In this document: positions 21,239 through 29,547 of the stretch, in pieces
Numbering within the stretch: the first letter of the stretch is position 1
Layout of the letters: each line of letters begins with the position of its first letter
Assembly (NCBI GenBank): GCA_963770315.1
Contig: CAVYPC010000002.1
Location: 1,116,001 to 1,180,000, forward strand
Reading direction: 5' to 3'
Source of the DNA: VRUE01 sp963770315
GTDB taxonomy: Bacteria; Actinomycetota; Thermoleophilia; Solirubrobacterales; 70-9
DNA: 64,000 nt
Position numbers and translations under genes: made by a program
Notes under the pieces: model-generated
What the model was told of the DNA's origin: nothing
The model's input: the letters and a program-made list of their open reading frames with translations, nothing else
Databases searched by the model: none

Positions 21239-21997
21239 ATGGTCCTCAAACGCGTAATCCCCTGCCTGGACGTCGACGCCGGCCGCGTCGTCAAGGGCAC
21301 CAACTTCGTCGGCCTACGCGACGCAGGCGACCCCGTCGAGCTGGCCGAGCGCTACGACGCCGAGGGGGCCGACGAGCTGGTCTTCCTCGACATCACCGCC
21401 TCGCATGAGAAGCGCGAGACGATCGTCGAGCTGGCACGGCGCACCGCCGACAACGTCTTCATCCCCTTCACGATCGGCGGCGGCATCCGCTCGGTCGAGG
21501 ACGCCCAGGCGGTTCTTGACGCCGGTGCCGACAAGGTCTCGGTCAACTCGGCGGCGCTCGAGCGGCCCGAGCTGCTGACCGAGCTGGCCGATCACTTCGG
21601 CGCCCAGTGCGTCGTGATCGCTATCGATGCGAAGGCCAGGGAGGGCGGCTGGGGCGTCTACGTCAACGGCGGTCGCAAGCAGGTCGAGGGGCGGGACGCG
21701 GTGTCGTGGGCCGAAGAGGCGGCGGAGCGCGGCGCGGGCGAGGTGCTGCTCACGAGCATGGACCGCGACGGCACCAACGACGGCTACGACATCGACCTGA
21801 CCCGCGCCGTCGCCAACGCCGTCTCGATCCCCGTAATCGCCTCCGGCGGCGCAGGCACGCTCAACCACCTAAACCAAGCGATCTCCGACGGCCACGCCGA
21901 CGCCGTCCTCTGCGCCTCGATCTTCCATTACGGCGCCTACACCATCCAACAAGCTAAGGAAACGATGGGGGCTGCCGGCATCCCGGTCCGGCTCTAA
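21239..21997 (+). CDS. hisF: imidazole glycerol phosphate synthase, cyclase subunit
   Basis: Closes the imidazole ring using ammonia from HisH, yielding IGP and AICAR. The 252-residue TIM barrel has RVIPCLDVDAGRVVKG with D11, FTIGGGIRSVEDA near 77, DKVSVNSAA near 97, and ITSMDRDGTNDGYD-type sequence (LLTSMDRDGT) near 170 carrying the second catalytic Asp. ATG 21239 is chosen by family alignment; an upstream in-frame ATG at 21170 lies in the repeat. Confidence 0.95.
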   Translation: MVLKRVIPCLDVDAGRVVKGTNFVGLRDAGDPVELAERYDAEGADELVFLDITASHEKRETIVELARRTADNVFIPFTIGGGIRSVEDAQAVLDAGADKVSVNSAALERPELLTELADHFGAQCVVIAIDAKAREGGWGVYVNGGRKQVEGRDAVSWAEEAAERGAGEVLLTSMDRDGTNDGYDIDLTRAVANAVSIPVIASGGAGTLNHLNQAISDGHADAVLCASIFHYGAYTIQQAKETMGAAGIPVRL

Positions 21998-22020
21998 AAC
22001 GGTGGATCGGGTGCCCCTCC

Positions 22021-22911
22021 TCAGGGCAGGTCCGCGATCATTCCGGCAACGCCCTCGGAGCCGAGGATCTCGTAGCGGTCCAGCTCATAGGGATGATCCC
22101 GGGTCGCATCGCCGCGGATCTCGGTCGTCGCGCCAACGTAGCCGGCGGCTTCGACTGCGGCAATGGTCATTTCGTTGAATTGCCCCGCTGGGTAGCAGAA
22201 GTTGTCGACGGGGACGCCGTATTCGCGGCGCAGGATCGCCCGCGAACCCGCCACTTCTTCTTTAAGCTGAGCGGCGCTGAGCTCGGTCAAGTCGAGGTGG
22301 TGGATGGTGTGCGCGGCCAGCTCCCAGCCGGCCGCGATCATCGCTTCCACATTGCTCTGGTAGAGGTCGGAGCCTTCCGCCTTTAGGTTCAGCACGCCGG
22401 CCCAGCCGTGACGCCGCAGCTCGGGCAGCGCGTAGGTGAACTGTGGCCGGTAGCCGTCGTCGAAGGAGATCACCGCCGGCTTTGGAGGCAGGGTCGCATC
22501 GTGGTACCAGGCGGCCTCGACCTGATCGAGGGTTACGGCCTCGTAGCCGTGGTCGTCGAGCCAGTCCATCTGGCGGTGGAAGTCGGGACGCGTCACGAAG
22601 AGGTCGGGGTAAGGCGCATCCGAAGGCGCGGCGCCGAGCACGTGGTACTCGAGGATCGGCACCGGCCCGGTGTAGGGGCGCCAGTCGGGTTGCGGGGTGG
22701 CGTTCCGGGCCTCGGCCGGCGCGCTCGTCGGCTCGGAGCGGCGCGAGCGCACCCGCGCCGAGCCGTGCGCGGATTGCGATCCGCGACCGCCCAGCACCAA
22801 AGTAGCGACGATCGCCGCCGCACCGAAGAGCAGTGCGCCGCTGGCCAGCATGCGCCGCCGCCGGATCTGGCGCCGCCGCCGCTCCCTCCTGGCTTTGCGC
22901 TCGTCGACCAT
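22021..22911 (-). CDS. polysaccharide deacetylase (NodB homology), membrane-anchored
   Basis: Predicted carbohydrate esterase 4 enzyme acting on cell-wall or capsular glycan. The 296 residues begin with an Arg-rich cytoplasmic stretch and a signal-anchor at about 22-43, then a linker. The NodB domain starts at PILEYHVLG; motif 1 is ISFDDGY near 168-174 (catalytic base and metal Asp), motif 2 is AAHTIHHLDL near 216-225 with metal His residues, and FCYPAGQF is motif 3. Convergent with hisF, 23 nt apart. Confidence 0.87.
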   Translation of the reverse strand: MVDERKARRERRRRQIRRRRMLASGALLFGAAAIVATLVLGGRGSQSAHGSARVRSRRSEPTSAPAEARNATPQPDWRPYTGPVPILEYHVLGAAPSDAPYPDLFVTRPDFHRQMDWLDDHGYEAVTLDQVEAAWYHDATLPPKPAVISFDDGYRPQFTYALPELRRHGWAGVLNLKAEGSDLYQSNVEAMIAAGWELAAHTIHHLDLTELSAAQLKEEVAGSRAILRREYGVPVDNFCYPAGQFNEMTIAAVEAAGYVGATTEIRGDATRDHPYELDRYEILGSEGVAGMIADLP

Positions 22912-22941
22912 CCGGGAACGCGATCATGGTAGGGATGGCGG

Positions 22942-24060
22942 ATGGCGTCGATCTCCACCGACAATCTTGCTGAGGCCGTCGCGCGCGCCTATCCGGAGCT
23001 GGAGGCGGTGCGCGCGGCTAGCGACGCGCCGGTCTGCCTCGTCGGCGGCGCGGTGCGCGACCTGCTGCTCGGCCGCGGCCGCGCGGACATCGACCTGGTC
23101 GTGGTCGGCGACGCGGCGGCCCTGGCCGCGCGGCTCGGCGCCGAACCAGTCGAGCACGAGCGCTTCGCCACCGCGAAGGCGCTGTTCGACGGCCACGAGG
23201 TCGACATCGCAACGGCCCGCACCGAGGCGTACCCCCAGCCAGGAGCCCTCCCCGAGGTGACGCCGGCGGACAGCATCGAGGCCGACCTCTGGCGCCGCGA
23301 TTTCACCATCAACGCGATGGCCATTCCGCTCGATGACTACGGACGGCTGATCGATCCCCACGGCGGCAGGTCCGCTTTGGAGGCAGGTCTCCTGCGGGTC
23401 CTGCATCGGGGGTCCTTTGTCGACGACCCCACCCGTGCCGTGCGAGCGGCACGCTACGCGGCTCGGTTTGGCTTCTGGCCAGATACCGAAACGGACGAGC
23501 TGATCCACCAGGCAAGTCTCCGCACGGTTTCCGCCGACCGCCGCAACGCGGAGCTGCTCCGCCTCGCCGCGGAACCTACCGCCGTCGAGGCCCTCGGCCT
23601 TCTCAATGAATGGGGCCTAGTCGACATTCTCGTGCCGAACTTGGTGCTGGCCGGGCGCGTGATCGACCTGCTCGCATCGCCCCCTTGGCGGGATCTCGCC
23701 CCGCGTGGGGAGGCCGTCCTGGCGGCGGTCTCCGAGCCGCCTGGGGGAGAGAGGGAGCTGGCACGAGCAGAGCCAAAGCGACCGTCGGAGGCAATCGAGC
23801 TGGTGAGGGGACACGATCCAATCGAATTGGTACTGGCCCGCGCCCGCGGTGCCGAGTGGCTCGATCGCTACCTGAGCGAGTGGCGGGCGGTCGAGCTCGA
23901 GATCGACGGGGAGGATCTGATCGCCGCCGGTGTCCCCCAGGGCCCCCAGATCGGCCAGGGGCTGGCCGAGGCCCTGCGGCACAAGCTCGACGGCGAGATA
24001 TCCGGCCGCGAGCAGGAGCTCGAAGTTGCGCTGCGTGCGGCCCGACGGGGGAGCGCCTGA
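22942..24060 (+). CDS. cca: CCA tRNA nucleotidyltransferase / poly(A) polymerase family protein
   Basis: Class II nucleotidyltransferase expected to add or repair the tRNA 3' CCA. The 372 residues hold the head-domain motif LVGGAVRDLLLGR near 33-45, catalytic DIDLVVVGD near 49-57, the basic RRDFTINAMA near 118-127, and the neck signature DDPTRAVRAARYAARFG near 155-171. The C-terminal part is shorter and diverged from classic Cca and lacks an HD domain, so it could be an A-adding or CC-adding variant. Confidence 0.85.
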   Translation: MASISTDNLAEAVARAYPELEAVRAASDAPVCLVGGAVRDLLLGRGRADIDLVVVGDAAALAARLGAEPVEHERFATAKALFDGHEVDIATARTEAYPQPGALPEVTPADSIEADLWRRDFTINAMAIPLDDYGRLIDPHGGRSALEAGLLRVLHRGSFVDDPTRAVRAARYAARFGFWPDTETDELIHQASLRTVSADRRNAELLRLAAEPTAVEALGLLNEWGLVDILVPNLVLAGRVIDLLASPPWRDLAPRGEAVLAAVSEPPGGERELARAEPKRPSEAIELVRGHDPIELVLARARGAEWLDRYLSEWRAVELEIDGEDLIAAGVPQGPQIGQGLAEALRHKLDGEISGREQELEVALRAARRGSA

Positions 24061-24728
24061 TGGAGTGGCGCGAGAGCGACGGCGTCGAGTGGCTGCAGGC
24101 CGACCTGCCCGGCGCGACGGCAGTATTCACGACTCGCTCGGCAGGCTCGCTGAAGGAGGACACCTGGCTATTGGCCGACGCCCTCGGCGTCGATTCGCAC
24201 CGGATCGTCAGCGGCCGCCAGGTTCACGGCACGGAACTGGCCTTCCACGATGGCGGGAGCGTGAGCGCGCCAGCGTCGGCTGAGGTCGACGGCCATGTGC
24301 TCACCCGGCCCGGCCCGGTCGGCCTCGTCTACACCGCCGACTGCCTGCCGGTGGCGGTCTCCGGTCCCGGCGGAGTGGCGATCTTGCACTGCGGCTGGCG
24401 GGGGCTCGCGGCGGGAATCGTCTCGCGCGGTGCGGAGGCCGTGGACGCGACGCAAGCCGCGATCGGCCCCGGCATCGGTCCCTGCTGCTACGAGGTCGGG
24501 GGCGATGTGCTCGACGCCTTCGCCCGCCTCGGCGAGGGCGTCGTGACGGGCAGGATGCTCGACCTGCCCGAGGTCGCTCGACGCCTGCTGCGCCGAGCCG
24601 GCGTCGAGCGGATCGAGTCCGAAGACATCTGCACCCGCTGTGAGCCCGAGCTGTTCTTCTCCCACCGCCGTGACGGCGGCCCGGGGCGGCAGGGCGGCCT
24701 CGCCTGGCTCGACGGGAGCGGGGCCTGA
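24060..24728 (+). CDS. pgeF: peptidoglycan editing factor PgeF / YfiH (LACC1-like) family
   Basis: Multi-copper-oxidase-fold family also called YlmD; members remove wrong L-Ser-containing muropeptide precursors or act on purine nucleosides. The 222-residue protein has SGRQVHG with the metal His near 52-58, YTADCLPVAV near 95-104, HCGWRGLAAGI near 117-127 and GPGIGPCCYEVG near 141-152. The ATG overlaps the cca stop (TGATG). Its place before yggS-sepF is the conserved ylm arrangement near division genes. Confidence 0.9.
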   Translation: MEWRESDGVEWLQADLPGATAVFTTRSAGSLKEDTWLLADALGVDSHRIVSGRQVHGTELAFHDGGSVSAPASAEVDGHVLTRPGPVGLVYTADCLPVAVSGPGGVAILHCGWRGLAAGIVSRGAEAVDATQAAIGPGIGPCCYEVGGDVLDAFARLGEGVVTGRMLDLPEVARRLLRRAGVERIESEDICTRCEPELFFSHRRDGGPGRQGGLAWLDGSGA

Positions 24729-24729
24729 G

Positions 24730-25362
24730 ATGCCGGGCCTGATCCACGGCCTCGACCCGGCGAAGATCGCGGCCAACCTGGAACGGGCGCGGGAGCGCGC
24801 CGGAGAGGGCGTCGAGATCCTCGCCGCGACCAAGTACGTGCCGCTGGAGGAGATGGGGGCGCTCGCCGAGGCCGGTGTCTCGCTCGTCGGCGAGAACCGC
24901 CAGCAGGATCTGGAGGCAAAGCGGGCTCGCTGGGGCGACGCCTTCGCCTGGGACTTCATCGGCAACCTGCAGAGCCGCAAGGTGAAGCGCCTGCTGCCGC
25001 TCTGCCGCCTGATCCACTCGGTTGCCTCCGAGTCCGCCCTGGAGCAGCTGGGCCGCCACGGCGGTGCGGAGACCGAGGTCCTGGTCGAGGTCAACGTCGC
25101 CGGCGAGGCGGGCAAGGGCGGCGTCGCCCCTAGTGCGCTCGGTGCTTTCGTCGAGCGCTGCCCGGTGCGGGTGTCGGGCCTGATGACGATGCCCCCGTTC
25201 AGCGTCGACCCAGAGGACTCGCGGCCGCACTTCGCCCGCCTTGCCGAGCTCGCGGCCGAGCACGGCCTGAGCTGCCTTTCGATGGGCACCTCGCAGGACT
25301 GGCCGGTCGCGGTCGAGGAGGGGGCGACGATCATTCGTTTGGGCACGGCCCTCTACGTGTAG
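24730..25362 (+). CDS. yggS: PLP homeostasis protein (YggS/PROSC/YlmE family)
   Basis: Binds PLP and balances vitamin B6 and amino-acid pools; not a proven enzyme. The 210 residues form an alanine-racemase-like barrel: AATKYVP near 33-39 with the PLP lysine, VGENRQQD, WDFIGNLQSRKVKRLL near 77-92, MTMPPFS and a phosphate-binding SMGTSQDWPVAV near 176-187. It starts 1 nt after the pgeF stop. An ATG at 24640 would lie inside pgeF. Confidence 0.92.
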   Translation: MPGLIHGLDPAKIAANLERARERAGEGVEILAATKYVPLEEMGALAEAGVSLVGENRQQDLEAKRARWGDAFAWDFIGNLQSRKVKRLLPLCRLIHSVASESALEQLGRHGGAETEVLVEVNVAGEAGKGGVAPSALGAFVERCPVRVSGLMTMPPFSVDPEDSRPHFARLAELAAEHGLSCLSMGTSQDWPVAVEEGATIIRLGTALYV

Positions 25363-25364
25363 GG

Positions 25365-25422
25365 CTTTCGGCCGGCGGAGGGGCCATAATCGCTAGAGGA
25401 ATCGGCCCATCCGGGCCGAAAG
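25365..25422 (+). promoter_or_regulatory. sepF leader with two alternative hairpins
   Basis: CTTTCGGCC (25365-25373) is the exact reverse complement of GGCCGAAAG (25414-25422), while TCGGCCC (25402-25408) pairs with GGGCCGA (25413-25419) around a 4-nt loop. Both use the same 3' segment, so the structures exclude each other. A CATAAT -10-like box lies at 25385-25390. A regulatory role is inferred. Confidence 0.35.
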
Positions 25423-25431
25423 AGCGCAAGC

Positions 25432-25968
25432 ATGGCACTACGCGACAGCTGGCATAAAGCGCTGGTCTACTTCGGACTGGCAGAAGAGCACGATTACGGT
25501 CCCGAATACGAGGAAGACTTCCCCGAGACCTCCGAAGAGGAAATCGAGGCCCGGCGCGAGTCTGGACAGGTACGGCGACTGCCCACCTCGCGCCGCTCAC
25601 GCCGCGACGAGATAGACGACATCTTCGCCGATGACGAGCCGATCTCCGCTTCGCGCACGCGCACTCTGCGGCCCGTCGGCGAGGACTCCGACGTCAAAGT
25701 CCACCTCGTCATCCCACGCAACTTCAACGACGCCCAGCAAGTCGCCGATCAGTTCAAGCGGTCGGTGCCGGTGATCCTCAATCTGCAGACAACCGACCAT
25801 GAGCTCTCCAAGCGGATGATCGATTTCTGCTCCGGCCTCACCTACTCGCTCGACGGTGGGATGCAGCGGATCGCCGAGAAGATTTTCCTGCTCACGCCGC
25901 GCAATGTCGAGGTCTCTGCCGAGGAGAAGGCTCGGTTGCTCGACAAAGGGTTCTTCAACCAGTCCTAG
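25432..25968 (+). CDS. sepF: cell division protein SepF
   Basis: Membrane anchor and alignment partner of FtsZ in organisms without FtsA. The 178 residues comprise an N-terminal amphipathic start (MALRDSWHKALVYFGLAEE), an acidic/basic linker rich in Glu, Asp and Arg (about 20-75), and the C-terminal SepF domain: VHLVIPRNFNDAQQVADQ near 85-102, LNLQTTDHELSKRMIDFCSGLTY in two parts near 114-136, and IFLLTPRNVEVS near 150. A long inverted repeat begins 6 nt after its stop. Confidence 0.95.
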   Translation: MALRDSWHKALVYFGLAEEHDYGPEYEEDFPETSEEEIEARRESGQVRRLPTSRRSRRDEIDDIFADDEPISASRTRTLRPVGEDSDVKVHLVIPRNFNDAQQVADQFKRSVPVILNLQTTDHELSKRMIDFCSGLTYSLDGGMQRIAEKIFLLTPRNVEVSAEEKARLLDKGFFNQS

Positions 25969-25973
25969 CGACT

Positions 25974-26097
25974 GGGGAGGGTCGGGTGCCCCTCTCGCTT
26001 GCTGGGTTTTTCGCCTGGAACGTCGCCGGTTGTCCGCGAGCGCTGGCGGGGCGAAAAAGAGGACGCCGCTGCGCGAGAGGGGCACCCGACCCTCCCC
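25974..26097. repeat. 25-bp perfect inverted repeat element between sepF and proC
   Basis: Outer arms 25974-25998 and 26073-26097 are exact reverse complements over 25 nt; an inner 9-bp pair (TTTTTCGCC 26007-26015 with GGCGAAAAA 26050-26058) extends the fold. The 13-mer TCGGGTGCCCCTC in its arm recurs at 22007-22019 after hisF. It may terminate sepF transcription or be a dispersed palindromic element. No target-site duplication is evident. Confidence 0.75.
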
Positions 26098-26109
26098 ACG
26101 CGGCACGAC

Positions 26110-26115
26110 TAGGCT
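26110..26115 (+). promoter_or_regulatory. leaderless-type -10 box for proC
   Basis: TAGGCT, then exactly 7 nt, then the GTG at 26123. Any -35 would fall inside the right arm of the inverted repeat. Confidence 0.45.
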
Positions 26116-26122
26116 GCGCTGC

Positions 26123-26863
26123 GTGATCGTTGGCTTCTGTGGATCGGGGAACATGGCCGCCGGCATTGCCCGGGGCTGGGCCGGGCATTGGGAGGGGATG
26201 CTGTTCTTCGACCCCGACTCCGATAGGGCTCGGAAGCTGGCCGGGGAGCTTGGCGGTGAGGCCGTTGGGTCGAATGCCGAGCTGGCCGACCGGGCGGATC
26301 TTGTGGTTCTTGCGGTTAAGCCGGGTGCGCTCGAACAGGCGGCCGGTGAATTGGTGGGCGTGGAGGCGGTAATCTCGATCCTGGGGGCCACCTCGCTGGA
26401 GAAGGTCGAAGCCGCATTCCCCGGCGCCGACGTCGGGCGGATCATGCCCAACGTCGCGGTGGAGGTGGGCGGAGGCGTGCTCTGCATCGCCGGGGAGTTC
26501 GGTGGCGAGGCGCGGGAGAAGCTGGGCCTTCTCGGGCATGTCGTCGAGTTGCCCGATTCGCAAATGGATGTCGCCACCGCGGTGATGGCCTGCTCGCCCG
26601 CGTATTTCGCCCTGGTGGCCGAGGCGCTCACCGACGCCGGCGTCAGCGCAGGCCTGAGCCAGGAGCTGGCCGAAAAGCTGGTCGTAGAGGCCGCCGCGGG
26701 CACCGGGGCGCTGATGCGCATCCGCCGCCCGGCCGATCTTCGGGTCTCGGTCACCTCGCCCGGGGGCAGCACCGAAGCCGGACTGGACGCGCTCGAGCGC
26801 GAAGGGGCTCGCGCCGCCTTCGAGGCCGCCGTACGGGCCTCCCTGGAGCGGATGCAGGGGTGA
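26123..26863 (+). CDS. proC: pyrroline-5-carboxylate reductase
   Basis: NAD(P)H enzyme making proline from P5C. The 246 residues open with a Rossmann motif (VGFCGSGNMAAGIARGW) and end with the substrate-binding helices: CSPAYFALVAEALTDAGV near 155-172 and the signature VTSPGGSTEAGLDALE near 210-225. GTG 26123 is the first start giving an intact N-terminus; the frame upstream runs through the repeat and sepF. It sits between sepF and yggT as in many Gram-positives. Confidence 0.92.
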   Translation: MIVGFCGSGNMAAGIARGWAGHWEGMLFFDPDSDRARKLAGELGGEAVGSNAELADRADLVVLAVKPGALEQAAGELVGVEAVISILGATSLEKVEAAFPGADVGRIMPNVAVEVGGGVLCIAGEFGGEAREKLGLLGHVVELPDSQMDVATAVMACSPAYFALVAEALTDAGVSAGLSQELAEKLVVEAAAGTGALMRIRRPADLRVSVTSPGGSTEAGLDALEREGARAAFEAAVRASLERMQG

Positions 26864-27162
26864 CGGTCCTGGCGATCACGCGGGGTGACGTCGCCGACTA
26901 CGTCGCCGCGCTCTTCCTCGTCTACATCATCCTGATCTTGATCCGGGTCCTGATGTCCTGGATACCGCGGATGCCCTACAACCCGACGCTGCGCGCGGTG
27001 CTCGACTTCATCGTCGAGACCACGGATCCCTACCTCAACCTCTTCCGCCGCATCATCCCGCCGATCGGCGGGGGTGGGTTCGGGCTCGATCTGAGCCCGA
27101 TGATCGGGATCATCGTGCTCGTCATATTGCGCGGGCTCGTCGTCGCCCTGATCGCAGGGTGA
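26860..27162 (+). CDS. yggT: YggT/YlmG family membrane protein
   Basis: Small integral membrane protein of the division-linked ylm cluster; role in membrane or division organisation is only partly known. The 100 residues contain two hydrophobic helices (about 15-33 and 78-98) flanking the family segment RVLMSWIPRMPYNP and TTDPYLNLFRRIIPP. GTG start overlaps the proC stop by 4 nt. Confidence 0.85.
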   Translation: MTVLAITRGDVADYVAALFLVYIILILIRVLMSWIPRMPYNPTLRAVLDFIVETTDPYLNLFRRIIPPIGGGGFGLDLSPMIGIIVLVILRGLVVALIAG

Positions 27163-27614
27163 GCGGCGCCGGCGTCCGCGCCTGGCGCTTGGCTGGGGCG
27201 CTCTGCGCCCTGGTCGTCGTCGTCGACCAGGGCGCCAAGGCGCTGATCGAGGCCAACCTCGTCCCCGGCGAGCATGTCGACGTGCTCGGGCCGCTCGGCT
27301 TCACCCTCGCTCACAACCGCGGCGTTGCCTTCGGCCTCGCCAGCGGCGGCGGCGCGGCGCTGGTCGTGCTCACCGTCGCGGCGCTGCTCTTCGTCGGCGT
27401 CCTCTTCGCCCGCAACCCCACCCGACCCGGGATGTGGGTCGCCGTCGGCCTGCTCGCCGGCGGAGCCCTCGGCAACCTGGTCGACCGGGTCCGGGCGGGG
27501 GCTGTCACCGACTACGTCGACATGCTCGGCTGGCCGCCTTTCAACCTGGCCGACGCCGCGATCACGCTCGGCGTCCTGGTGCTGGCGTGGAGTTACCTCG
27601 AGGCCGAGCGGTGA
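27159..27614 (+). CDS. lspA: lipoprotein signal peptidase II
   Basis: Aspartyl membrane protease that cleaves lipoprotein signal peptides after lipidation. The 151 residues have four membrane helices, the conserved NRGVAFGL near 53-60, and the catalytic pair D109 in GNLVDR and D132 in FNLADAAI. GTG start overlaps the yggT stop. Confidence 0.94.
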   Translation: MSGAGVRAWRLAGALCALVVVVDQGAKALIEANLVPGEHVDVLGPLGFTLAHNRGVAFGLASGGGAALVVLTVAALLFVGVLFARNPTRPGMWVAVGLLAGGALGNLVDRVRAGAVTDYVDMLGWPPFNLADAAITLGVLVLAWSYLEAER

Positions 27615-28285
27615 TCTCCGGGCTCCGCGTCGTCCATCTCGACGACGCGCTCGCGGTGATCGACAAGCCCGCGGGCCTCGTCGTCCACCCGGCGCCCTCG
27701 CACCGCGGGCCCACCCTGGTCGACGAGCTGGCGGAGATCCTCGGCGGCGGCGACCCCGAGCGCCCCGGCATCGTCCATCGCCTCGACAAGGAGACCAGCG
27801 GCCTGCTCGTCGTCGCCCGCGACGACGCGACCCACGCCGCCCTGCAGGAGCTGGTGCGGCGACGCGAGGTCGAACGCGTCTACCTCGCCCTGGCTGGCGG
27901 CCGCCTCTCCTCGCGCACCGGCACGATCGACGCGCCGATCGGGCGCGCCTCGCGGCAGCGCACCCGCATGGCGGTCTCCGGCGCCGCTTCGCGCCATGCC
28001 CGCACCCACTTCGAGGTGCTGGAGCTGCTCAGCGCCGAGACCTACCTGGAGGCCAAGCTGGAGACCGGGCGGACCCACCAGATCCGGGCTCATTTCGCCG
28101 CCATCGGACATCCCCTGATCGGCGACACCACCTATGGCGGCAGGGAGAAATACGGCCTTAGCCGGCAGTTCCTGCACGCGCACAGGCTTGCCTTCGCTCA
28201 CCCGGTCAGCGGCGAGGCGATGAGCTTCGAATCCGCGCTGGCGGCCGACCTGGCCGCGGCGCTCGATTCCGCCCGCGCCGCCTGA
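27611..28285 (+). CDS. RluA/RluD-family pseudouridine synthase
   Basis: Converts specific uridines in rRNA or tRNA to pseudouridine. The 224-residue protein is short: it has the full catalytic domain with D59 in HRLDKETSGLL and the ETGRTHQIRAHFAAIGHPLIGD region (near 142-163, in two conserved blocks), but lacks the N-terminal S4 domain of RluD. This truncated form is the usual partner of lspA in actinobacterial operons. GTG start overlaps lspA (GTGA). Confidence 0.88.
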   Translation: MISGLRVVHLDDALAVIDKPAGLVVHPAPSHRGPTLVDELAEILGGGDPERPGIVHRLDKETSGLLVVARDDATHAALQELVRRREVERVYLALAGGRLSSRTGTIDAPIGRASRQRTRMAVSGAASRHARTHFEVLELLSAETYLEAKLETGRTHQIRAHFAAIGHPLIGDTTYGGREKYGLSRQFLHAHRLAFAHPVSGEAMSFESALAADLAAALDSARAA

Positions 28286-28425
28286 CCCGGCCCGCCTCAC
28301 TACAATTCCTCCGTTCTAAACCTACCCCCGCCGTGCCACCCCGGATCCTGACCGACCCCAGAGGCCGAGTCCCCGGCTAGGGCGATGGGGCTTCACCCAA
28401 AAAAACTCAAGGAGACCCTTCGACA
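28286..28425 (+). other. rpsB leader region
   Basis: 140 nt before rpsB. It holds a TACAAT -10-like box at 28301-28306 without a clear -35, an imperfect GCCG-rich hairpin near 28362-28380, and a clear Shine-Dalgarno AAGGAGA at about 28410. A regulatory S2 leader is possible but not demonstrable. Confidence 0.35.
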
Positions 28426-29547
28426 ATGCCAGAGGCAGGCCTCAAAGAGCTGCTGGAGGCCGGAGTCCACTTCGGCCATCAGACCCGGCGCTGGAACCCC
28501 AACATGCGCCGCTACATATTCGGCGAGCTTGACGGGATCCACATCATCGACCTGATCCAGACCGAGGCGCTGCTAGAGAACGCGCGCCGCTTCGCTGGCG
28601 AGCTCGCCAGCGGCGGTGGCACCGTGCTTTTCGTCGGCACCAAGAAGCAGGCGCGCGGACCGGTCCAGGAATGGGCGGAGCGCTGCAAGATGCCCTTCGT
28701 CAGCCAGCGCTGGCTCGGCGGCCTGCTGACCAACTTCAACACGATCTCGGCACGGATCTCCCGCCTGCACGAGCTCAACACCTGGCAGGAGGAGGGCAAA
28801 CTCGCCCTGCTGCCGACCAAGGAGCGGATGGGCATGGAGGCCGAACTGGCCAAGCTCGAGTTCAACCTGGGCGGCGTCCGCGACATGGACCGGCTGCCCG
28901 ACGCCGTCTTCGTCACCGACCTGAAAACCGAGGAGATCGCGGTCCGCGAGGCGGTGCGCCTGCGGATCCCGATCATCGGCCTGGTCGACACCAACTGCGA
29001 CCCGACCCAGATCGACTACGTGATCCCCGGCAACGACGACGCGATCCGCTCCTGCCAGCTGGTGATCGGCACGATCGGCGGCGCGGTCGAGGAGGGCGCC
29101 GGGGCCTGGCGGGTCCAGGAGGAGCGCCGTCTGGCCGAAGAGATGGAACGGCGCAAAAAGGAGGAAGAAGAGCGCAAGAAGCGCGAGGAGGAAGAGAAAG
29201 AGCGGGTCGCAAAACTCGAGGCGGAGAAAAAACTCGCCGAGGAAGCGGCTGCCAAAAAGGCTGCCGAAGCACCGCCGGTTCAGCCAAAACCGCAGGGCCA
29301 GGCGCCGCAGGCTCAAACCCCTCAGCCCGCGGGTCCTGCCGCCGCAGGGGACCCACCACCTCCTGCGGTCGCTAAAGCTTCCTCGGAGGCGGTCCCCCCT
29401 GCGACGCCACCCGCGGGAGAGGCGCCTAAAGCCGAGGGGTCAGCCGATTCGGCGGGCGCCCAGGCGCCCAAGGAGGCTCCGGCCAAAGAGGCATCCGCTC
29501 CAGCGCCCGAGAAAGCTCCTGCTGCGAAAGAGGAGGGGTCCAAGTGA
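28426..29547 (+). CDS. rpsB: 30S ribosomal protein S2 with long C-terminal extension
   Basis: S2 binds late to the 30S head/neck and helps anchor S1-like functions. Residues 1-235 are a normal S2: LLEAGVHFGHQTRRWNP near 9-25, LFVGTKKQA, QRWLGGLLTNF and VDTNCDP near 188. After the conserved core come about 45 residues of a highly charged Glu/Lys/Arg coiled-coil and then ~90 residues rich in Pro, Ala and Lys. The total of 373 is some 120 longer than usual. It heads the rpsB-tsf-pyrH-frr unit. Confidence 0.95.
   Translation: MPEAGLKELLEAGVHFGHQTRRWNPNMRRYIFGELDGIHIIDLIQTEALLENARRFAGELASGGGTVLFVGTKKQARGPVQEWAERCKMPFVSQRWLGGLLTNFNTISARISRLHELNTWQEEGKLALLPTKERMGMEAELAKLEFNLGGVRDMDRLPDAVFVTDLKTEEIAVREAVRLRIPIIGLVDTNCDPTQIDYVIPGNDDAIRSCQLVIGTIGGAVEEGAGAWRVQEERRLAEEMERRKKEEEERKKREEEEKERVAKLEAEKKLAEEAAAKKAAEAPPVQPKPQGQAPQAQTPQPAGPAAAGDPPPPAVAKASSEAVPPATPPAGEAPKAEGSADSAGAQAPKEAPAKEASAPAPEKAPAAKEEGSK

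Noticed and set aside
26116..26122. sepF-proC repeat as an insertion sequence or MITE with target duplications
   Set aside because: No direct repeats flank the arms and no transposase frame is present; kept only as a palindromic repeat.
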